Source: Sinorhizobium terangae
GTDB lineage: Bacteria > Pseudomonadota > Alphaproteobacteria > Rhizobiales > Rhizobiaceae
Direction: 5' to 3'
Assembly: GCF_029714365.1 (NCBI RefSeq)
Contig: NZ_CP121659.1
Coordinates: 930,001-994,000, forward strand
DNA: 64,000 nucleotides
Under the pieces are notes generated by a model. That model did no database searches. It was not told where the DNA came from and saw only the letters and a program-made list of their open reading frames with translations. Both the position numbers and the translations under genes were made by a program. Every line of letters starts with the position of its first letter. The stretch's first letter is position 1. Positions 58,235 through 64,000 of the stretch are shown here, piece after piece.

Positions 58235-60910
58235 TCAGTCCTTCTTGGCCTTCGCGGCCGTTTTCGGTTTCGCCTTGGCGGCGGTCTTCGGCTTGGCAGT
58301 CTTTACCGCGCCGTTCGAGGCAGTCTTGGCGGTCTTTGTCGTCGTTGACTTGGCTTTGGTCGCCTTGCCCTTCGTCGTGCCGCCCTTGGCGGCTCGTTCG
58401 GCAATGAGCGCCAGCGCTTCTTCGACGGTCACGGTTTGCGGATCCTTGCCCTTCGGCAACGTGGCATTGACCTTGCCCCAGTTTACATAGGGACCGAACC
58501 GCCCGTCGCGCACCGTGATCGGGCCGCCGTCCGGGTGTTCTCCGAGTTCCTTGAGCGCGGCCGCGGCAGTACGTCCGCGGGAGCCGTTGGCGCCCTTCGA
58601 CTGCTTGTCCGCGAGCACCGAAACCGCGCGGTTGAGCCCGATCGAAAAGACATCCTCGATCGAATCCAGATTGGCGTAGGTGCCGTTGTGCAGCACGAAG
58701 GGTCCGTAGCGCCCGAGACCGGTGGAGATCATCTTGCCGGTTTCCGGATGCGCGCCGATGTCGCGCGGCAGCGACAGCAGTGCAATCGCCTTTTCATGGT
58801 CGATCGATGCCGGCGTCCAGCCTTTCGGCAGGCTGGAGCGCTTTGCGTCCTTACCTTCGCCGCGCTGGACATAGGGACCAAACCGCCCGCTGCGCAGCGT
58901 GATTTCCTCGCCGGTATGCGGATCCTTGCCGAGGCTCATCGGCTCGCTCGATACCGACGCTTCCGCATCGCCATTGCTTTCGGAGGAAAGCTGGCGCGTG
59001 TAGTTGCACTCCGGGTAGTTGGAGCAGCCGACAAACGCACCGTATTTCCCGAGCTTCAGCGAGAGTTTTCCGGTCCCGCAGACCTGGCAAATGCGCGGAT
59101 CGCTGCCGTCCTCACGTTTCGGGAAAACGAGCGGCGCCAGCTCCTCGTTGAGGGCATCGAGGACGTTGGTGACGCGCAGTTCCTTGGTATCTTCGATCTG
59201 GGAGAAGAAATCCCTCCAGAACTCGCGCAGGACGTCCTTCCAGTTGAGGTCGCCGGCGGAAATCTGATCGAGCTTCTCCTCCAGAGACGCGGTGAAGTCA
59301 TACTCCACATAGCGCGTGAAGAAGCTCTCCAGGAAGGCCGTTACAAGGCGGCCCTTGGCCTGGGGTACCAGCTTGCGCTTGTCGGTGGTCACATAGTCCC
59401 GGTCGAGGAGCGTCGTGACTGTTGCGGCATAGGTCGAAGGACGGCCGATGCCGAGTTCTTCCATCTTCTTGATCAGCGTCGCTTCCGAATAGCGCGGCGG
59501 CGGTTCGGTGAAGTGCTGGGTGGCGTTGATCTTCTGCTTGGCGAGGTTCTCCCGCGCGTTGATCTCCGGCAGCCGACCGTCCTCGTCGCCGTCGTCGGCC
59601 TGCTCACCGTCTTCTTTCATGTCGGTATAGGCCGCGATGAAGCCGTCGAAACGGATCACGGAGCCGGTGGCCCTGAGGCCCGCCTTCTTGCCGGCGTTGT
59701 CGGCGATGATCTCGGCGGTCGTCCGTTCGATTTCGGCCGAAGCCATCTGGCTCGCGATGCCGCGCTTCCAGATGAGATCGTAAAGCTTGAGCATATCGCC
59801 GTCGAGGAAGCGGCGCACCTGGTCGGGCACACGGTTGAAATCCGTCGGTCGGATGGCCTCGTGCGCTTCCTGGGCGTTTTTCGCCTTGGTGGAGTAGAAG
59901 CGCGGCTTTTCCGGCCGGTAGCGTTCACCGAACTGGCTGGTGATTGCCCGGCGCGCAGCGTCGATCGCCTCGGGCGCCATCTGCACGCCGTCTGTACGCA
60001 TATAGGTGATGAGACCAACGGTCTCGCCGCCGATATCGACACCCTCGTAGAGCTTCTGGGCAACCTGCATAGTACGCGAGGCGGAGAACCCGAGCTTGGA
60101 AGAGGCAGCCTGTTGCAGCGTCGAGGTGGTGAAGGGCGGTGCCGGATTGCGCTTGACCGGCTTTGCCTCGACGCTTTCGACCACATAGCTCGCGCCATCG
60201 AGCAGGGTCTTCAGCCGATTGGCCTCTTCGCCATTGCCGATCGCTTTCGACTGCAGCCGCTTGCCGTCGGCCGAGACGAGGCGCGCTTCGAACTCGTCGC
60301 CGCGCGGCGTCTTCAGGAGCGCAGAGATATTCCAGTATTCCTCGGTGACAAAACGTTCGATTTCCGCTTCGCGATCGCAGACGAGGCGCAGCGCCACGGA
60401 CTGCACACGGCCGGCCGAACGCGCGCCCGGCAACTTGCGCCAAAGGACCGGGGACAGGTTGAACCCGACGAGATAGTCAAGCGCCCGTCTGGCGAGATAG
60501 GCGTCGACCAGCGAGATATCGATATCGCGCGGCTCGGCCATTGCATCGAGCACGGCCTTTTTCGTGATCGCGTTGAAGACAACGCGCCTGACCGGCTTGT
60601 CGCCGATGACCTTCTTCTTCTTGAGAAGGTCTAGCACATGCCAGGAGATTGCCTCGCCCTCGCGATCCGGGTCGGTTGCGAGAATCAGGCCGTCCGACGA
60701 TTTCACGGCGTCGGCGATATCCTTCATACGTTTCGCTGAAGCGCCGTCAACCTCCCAGGACATCTCGAAGTCTTCGTCCGGGCGCACCGACCCATCCTTG
60801 GCCGGCAAGTCCCGCACGTGGCCGAACGAAGCAAGCACCTTGTAGCCGGGACCCAGGTACTTGTTGATCGTCTTGGCCTTGGAAGGCGATTCCACCACTA
60901 CAACATTCAT
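58235..60910 (-). CDS. topA: DNA topoisomerase I
   Basis: TopA (891 residues from this start) relaxes negative supercoils. The Toprim domain begins VVVVESPSKAKTINKYLG, the catalytic Tyr is in LITYMRTDG (about residue 310), and a zinc-ribbon CQVCGTGKLSL...CSNYPECNY lies near 590-620. The C-terminus is a lysine/alanine-rich tail with repeats of AKPKTA. I start at the ATG at 60910 (MNVVVVESPS, the conserved start); ATG 60916 and TTG 60928 are alternatives. dprA lies upstream on the same strand, 228 bases away. Confidence 0.96.
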   Translation of the reverse strand: MNVVVVESPSKAKTINKYLGPGYKVLASFGHVRDLPAKDGSVRPDEDFEMSWEVDGASAKRMKDIADAVKSSDGLILATDPDREGEAISWHVLDLLKKKKVIGDKPVRRVVFNAITKKAVLDAMAEPRDIDISLVDAYLARRALDYLVGFNLSPVLWRKLPGARSAGRVQSVALRLVCDREAEIERFVTEEYWNISALLKTPRGDEFEARLVSADGKRLQSKAIGNGEEANRLKTLLDGASYVVESVEAKPVKRNPAPPFTTSTLQQAASSKLGFSASRTMQVAQKLYEGVDIGGETVGLITYMRTDGVQMAPEAIDAARRAITSQFGERYRPEKPRFYSTKAKNAQEAHEAIRPTDFNRVPDQVRRFLDGDMLKLYDLIWKRGIASQMASAEIERTTAEIIADNAGKKAGLRATGSVIRFDGFIAAYTDMKEDGEQADDGDEDGRLPEINARENLAKQKINATQHFTEPPPRYSEATLIKKMEELGIGRPSTYAATVTTLLDRDYVTTDKRKLVPQAKGRLVTAFLESFFTRYVEYDFTASLEEKLDQISAGDLNWKDVLREFWRDFFSQIEDTKELRVTNVLDALNEELAPLVFPKREDGSDPRICQVCGTGKLSLKLGKYGAFVGCSNYPECNYTRQLSSESNGDAEASVSSEPMSLGKDPHTGEEITLRSGRFGPYVQRGEGKDAKRSSLPKGWTPASIDHEKAIALLSLPRDIGAHPETGKMISTGLGRYGPFVLHNGTYANLDSIEDVFSIGLNRAVSVLADKQSKGANGSRGRTAAAALKELGEHPDGGPITVRDGRFGPYVNWGKVNATLPKGKDPQTVTVEEALALIAERAAKGGTTKGKATKAKSTTTKTAKTASNGAVKTAKPKTAAKAKPKTAAKAKKD

Positions 60911-61138
60911 CGTCATTCTCTGAGACAATCTCTTTTGGCAGTGCGCAAATGCGGCGCGCCGGATATTGACGCCACGAAATGGACAGGGATTCGGGCGCGG
61001 TCAAGGGGTTTCATTGAAAATAGCAATATCGCCACAGACCGCAACCAAACGGCAAATTGCGAGTTTTCTCAACCGAGGGTCGTTCTTTCCGCGAGTCTGC
61101 GTGGGCTTCGATGGCGCGGAGCAGCCCGTGGCGGCACG

Positions 61139-62290
61139 TCATTCCTTGGGGACGAGAGACACCAGGCTCGCCCCATGCCGGCAGAGCTGGCCCGCGAGAT
61201 CCAGTTCAAGAAGCACGAGGTGAACCTGCGAGGGCGAGAGCGCGGTGTGGCGGATGATATCGTCGATTTCGACCGGCGTCGGCCCGAGCGCTTCGATGAT
61301 GCGGTTGCGTTCGCTGTCGTCCGGTGCCGCAGGTGCTGCTCGCGTGTTCTCGATCGTCGGCTCCTTTACGTCCAGACGCGTCAGGAGGTCGTCTCGCGTG
61401 AGGGGCGCCAGCGCCTCCAGGACGTCGGCGGAGGATGTCGTAATGGTCGCGCCCTGTTTCAAGAGATCATTCGTGCCATGGCAGCGCGGATCGAGCGGTG
61501 ATCCGGGAACCGCGAAGACCAGCCTGCCGAAGTCGGCGGCATAACGGGCGGTGATCAGCGAACCGGACCGATTGGCCGCCTCGACGACAGCGACTCCCAG
61601 ACTGACGCCGGCGATGAGCCGGTTTCGCCGCGGAAAATCGCGGGCGCGGGGTTCCCAGCCGAAGGGCATTTCGCTGATCGCCAGTCCTTCGCCGGATGTG
61701 ATCTCCTGCAGCAGCTCGATGTTCTCAGGCGGATAGGGCTGGTCGAGGCCGCCGGCAAGTGCCGCGATCGTGCCGGTCCGGAGGCTTGCGCGATGGGCGG
61801 CAGTATCGATTCCACGGGCGAGCCCCGAGGTGATGACATAGCCTGCCGCTCCAGCATCGCGCGCGATCATGGCGGCGAACTTCGCTCCGCTCACTGACGC
61901 ATTGCGTGAACCGACGATACCGAGGGAAGGGCGCGTCGCCGCCCGGACATTGCCCTTCACGGCAATGAGCGGCGGAGCGCCGTCGATCTCTCTCAATGCC
62001 GGGGGATAATCCGGCTCGCCGATCCCGACGAAGACGGCGCCGAACCTGTGCGCCGCCTCGAGCTCTCGTTCCGCATCCGCGATGGTCGCAATGCGAAATG
62101 TGCGATCCGAGTCGCCGCGCCGGGAAAGGTCGGGCAGCGCTTCAAGCGCCGCTTCTGCCGTGCCGAAGTGATTGATCAGGTCCCGGAAGGTAGCGGGGCC
62201 GACATTGTCGCTGCGAATCAGCCGCAGCCAAGCGATTTTCTGCCGTTCCGTCAGCGCGATTCCTGTGTGTTGGGCGCTGACGTTCAACAT
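61139..62290 (-). CDS. dprA: DNA-processing protein DprA
   Basis: DprA (383 residues) loads RecA onto incoming single-stranded DNA during transformation; in non-competent bacteria its role is unclear. The Rossmann-like core has GIVGSRNAS (about residue 128), [13 protein letters not shown] (about 155), and [11 protein letters not shown], with a C-terminal winged-helix domain ([23 protein letters not shown]). The ATG overlaps the stop of plsY by one base. Confidence 0.94.
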   Translation of the reverse strand: MLNVSAQHTGIALTERQKIAWLRLIRSDNVGPATFRDLINHFGTAEAALEALPDLSRRGDSDRTFRIATIADAERELEAAHRFGAVFVGIGEPDYPPALREIDGAPPLIAVKGNVRAATRPSLGIVGSRNASVSGAKFAAMIARDAGAAGYVITSGLARGIDTAAHRASLRTGTIAALAGGLDQPYPPENIELLQEITSGEGLAISEMPFGWEPRARDFPRRNRLIAGVSLGVAVVEAANRSGSLITARYAADFGRLVFAVPGSPLDPRCHGTNDLLKQGATITTSSADVLEALAPLTRDDLLTRLDVKEPTIENTRAAPAAPDDSERNRIIEALGPTPVEIDDIIRHTALSPSQVHLVLLELDLAGQLCRHGASLVSLVPKE

Positions 62291-62901
62291 TATCCCTTTT
62301 CCCCGATCCGGCTTTCCGTGCCGCTAAGCAGTCGCTGGATGTTGGCACGATGCTTGGTCCAGGTGATGACGGTCATGATAGCGAACAGCAGTGCCACTTT
62401 TCCATACCCGGTCGCATAAAGCGCAACGGGCACGAGGGCTGTCGCTGTGAGGGCGCTCAGCGACGAGTAACGCGTGATCTTGGCCATGGCGAGCCAGATT
62501 GCACCGAAGACGAGCACCATTACCGGTGCAAGGCCCAGCAACACGCCGATATAGGTTGCAACACCCTTGCCGCCCTTGAACGAGAGCCAGACCGGATAGA
62601 GATGTCCGAGGAAAGCGGCGAGGCCCGCGGCAAGGCCAGCCTCGATGCCCCACCGAGAGGCGATGGCGGCAGCGGCTGTGCCCTTGAGCGCATCGAGGAG
62701 GAGGGTCGCCGCGGCAAGCTTCTTGTTGCCGGTTCGAAGTACGTTCGTGGCGCCGATGTTGCCCGAGCCTATCTGGCGGACGTCACCGAGGCCTGCCATG
62801 CGCGTAAGAATGAGGCCGAAGGGGATCGACCCCAGAAGATAGCCGAAGACGAGACATGCAAACGTCGCGGGCAGCCCGAGCTGCCAGGATAATAACTCCA
62901 C
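62290..62901 (-). CDS. plsY: Acyl-phosphate glycerol-3-phosphate acyltransferase PlsY
   Basis: PlsY (203 residues) makes lysophosphatidic acid from acyl-phosphate and glycerol 3-phosphate in the inner membrane. Its motifs are clear: GSIPFGLI (about residue 24), [16 protein letters not shown] (about 45) and [12 protein letters not shown] (about 105), with five hydrophobic helices. The start is a GTG preceded by a strong GGGGGAGGAA site. It lies between dprA and the pyrC-like gene and overlaps dprA. Confidence 0.95.
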   Translation of the reverse strand: MELLSWQLGLPATFACLVFGYLLGSIPFGLILTRMAGLGDVRQIGSGNIGATNVLRTGNKKLAAATLLLDALKGTAAAAIASRWGIEAGLAAGLAAFLGHLYPVWLSFKGGKGVATYIGVLLGLAPVMVLVFGAIWLAMAKITRYSSLSALTATALVPVALYATGYGKVALLFAIMTVITWTKHRANIQRLLSGTESRIGEKG

Positions 62902-62930
62902 CGGTTCCTCCCCCGCCTATCAGCTCCGGT

Positions 62931-64000
62931 CTACGCTGAATGCACCAGCTTGCCCGCAACATAAGTTTGGACGACGCGTCCGGTAAAGCGGGCATTTTCA
63001 AAAGGCGTGTTCTTCGAGCGTGAAACCAGCGCTTTCTCATAGAGGACCCAGGGTTCATCGAGGTCGAGAACGGTGACGTCGGCTTTCGCGCCCGGCTTCA
63101 GCGTGCCAGCTTCGAGGCCGAAGATCGCCGCCGGGCGCGTGGACATCGCATCGATCAGCCGCATCAGCGGCACCTGGCCGCTGTGGTAGAGGCGAAGCGC
63201 GGCCGCTGCCAGCGTTTCAAGGCCAATCGCGCCATCGGCGGCGTCGGAGAAGGGCAGGCGCTTGGTGTCGACATCCTGCGGATCATGCGATGATACGATG
63301 ATGTCGATCGTCCCGTTTGCAAGAGCCTCGGCCATCGCGACGCGGTCGTCTTCGCAGCGGAGCGGAGGCGACAATTTGAAGAAGGTCCGATACTCGCCGA
63401 TGTCGTTTTCGTTCAGCGTCAGATGATTGATCGAGATGCCACAGGTGACGTTTGTGCCGCGCTCTCGCGCGACGCGCACGACGTCTGCCGACTCCGGTAC
63501 AGAAATCTCGGCGGCGTGGTAGGCGGCCTTGGTCAGTCCGGCGATGCGAAGGTCGCGTTCGAGCGGAATGATCTCCGCTTCGCGCGGAACGCCCGGAAGG
63601 CCGAGCCAGCTTGCGAGCAAGCCCTCGTTCATGACGCCGTTGGCGCCGAGATATTTGTCGCGAGCCTCAAGCGCGACGACAGCACCGAATTCGCGCGCGT
63701 AGGTCATGGCGCGGCGCAGCACCAGCGTGTCGTGAACCGGCTGCCGGCCGTTGGTGAAGCAGACGGCGCCCGCGTCGCGAAGCAGCCCGATTTCGGTCAT
63801 CTCTTCCCCGAGCAGGCCCTTGGTGAGGGCTGCAGCCGGGTGAATGTTGACGAGCGCCTTGTCGCGCGCGGTCTTCTGCACGAACTCGACGAGGGCGATT
63901 TCGTCGATAACCGGATCTGTGTCCGGCATGGCGATGAACGAGGTAACGCCGCCTGTCGCCGCCGCACGGGAGGCCGACTCGATCGTCTCGCGATGCTCGC
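62931..64000 (-). CDS. pyrC: Dihydroorotase-like PyrC, cut by the window edge, metal ligands degenerate
   Basis: The gene continues past the window, so about 70 N-terminal residues, including the HxH motif, are missing. The visible 356 residues align with class I dihydroorotase: GGVTSFIAMPDTDPVID, FKLSPPLRCEDDR, GLETLAAAALRLY and the C-terminal KSKNTPFENARFTGRV block. Several ligand positions are altered. The usual HISH motif reads HAAEIS, ATDHAPH reads VSSHDPQ, and the D-D-G segment reads TNGRQ. This suggests a non-catalytic PyrC-like protein that may support aspartate transcarbamylase (PyrB), as in Pseudomonas. ATG 63929 is an internal Met, not the start. Confidence 0.8.
   Translation of the reverse strand, partial: EHRETIESASRAAATGGVTSFIAMPDTDPVIDEIALVEFVQKTARDKALVNIHPAAALTKGLLGEEMTEIGLLRDAGAVCFTNGRQPVHDTLVLRRAMTYAREFGAVVALEARDKYLGANGVMNEGLLASWLGLPGVPREAEIIPLERDLRIAGLTKAAYHAAEISVPESADVVRVARERGTNVTCGISINHLTLNENDIGEYRTFFKLSPPLRCEDDRVAMAEALANGTIDIIVSSHDPQDVDTKRLPFSDAADGAIGLETLAAAALRLYHSGQVPLMRLIDAMSTRPAAIFGLEAGTLKPGAKADVTVLDLDEPWVLYEKALVSRSKNTPFENARFTGRVVQTYVAGKLVHSA

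Overview
The window is a chromosomal segment of an alphaproteobacterium of the Rhizobiaceae, most likely Sinorhizobium/Ensifer. The basis is high GC, Lon, NuoG and TopA proteins that read almost as I remember those of S. meliloti, a gene order (clpP-clpX-lon-hupB, nuoA-N, birA-rnj-mce-DUF1467-proS, lolCE-lolD, dnaE, dinB, divK-pleD-rpmG, rnr-topA-dprA-plsY-pyrC) that matches my memory of that genus, palindromic RIME-like intergenic repeats, and GAAC-N7-GAAC LexA boxes of the alphaproteobacterial type. It is mostly core genome. I see no insertion sequence, prophage, integrase or CRISPR array.

Layout. 0.2-2.7 kb: an endonuclease/exonuclease/phosphatase-fold protein followed by a phospholipase D/cardiolipin synthase-like membrane protein. 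2.9-8.4 kb: the proteolysis cluster clpP, clpX, lon, then the HU gene hupB. 8.7-17 kb: a secreted phytase/esterase-like protein, a divergent MarR regulator with an operator-like palindrome, a translationally coupled SbcD/YhaO-like nuclease and SbcC/YhaN-like ATPase pair, and a cupin. 17.1-17.8 kb: tRNA-Val(UAC) on the minus strand and two identical tRNA-Asp(GUC) genes on the plus strand. 18.1-34.2 kb: a complete 14-gene respiratory complex I operon (nuoA-N) with two extra genes, a small exported protein between nuoD and nuoE and a 214-residue protein between nuoF and nuoG. The latter carries the same helix-hairpin-helix-like C-terminal domain that extends NuoE. birA, rnj (RNase J), mce and a DUF1467 gene follow, then a minus-strand small RNA I assign tentatively to the alpha-r9 (Smr9C) family, then proS and the lipoprotein exporter genes lolC/E-lolD.

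41.8-49 kb is the most interesting stretch. Three near-perfect LexA operators lie within 6.7 kb. One precedes a DUF5680 gene, one precedes an unannotated 28-codon membrane-peptide gene placed just ahead of dnaE, and one sits almost on the start codon of dinB, whose product has an unusual N-terminal Cys4 motif. The peptide resembles in size, topology and regulation the SOS-induced division inhibitor SidA of Caulobacter, and I consider it the main candidate for something undescribed. An L,D-transpeptidase lies between dnaE and dinB.

49-64 kb: an acetyltransferase-like gene, a HAD-like gene coupled to DUF3572, the cell-cycle signalling pair divK-pleD, a possible structured RNA, rpmG, an MFS transporter, then a long minus-strand run (NUDIX, DUF983, rnr, topA, dprA, plsY) ending in a pyrC-like gene cut by the window edge. 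Its product lacks several metal ligands of dihydroorotase and may be a non-catalytic partner of PyrB.
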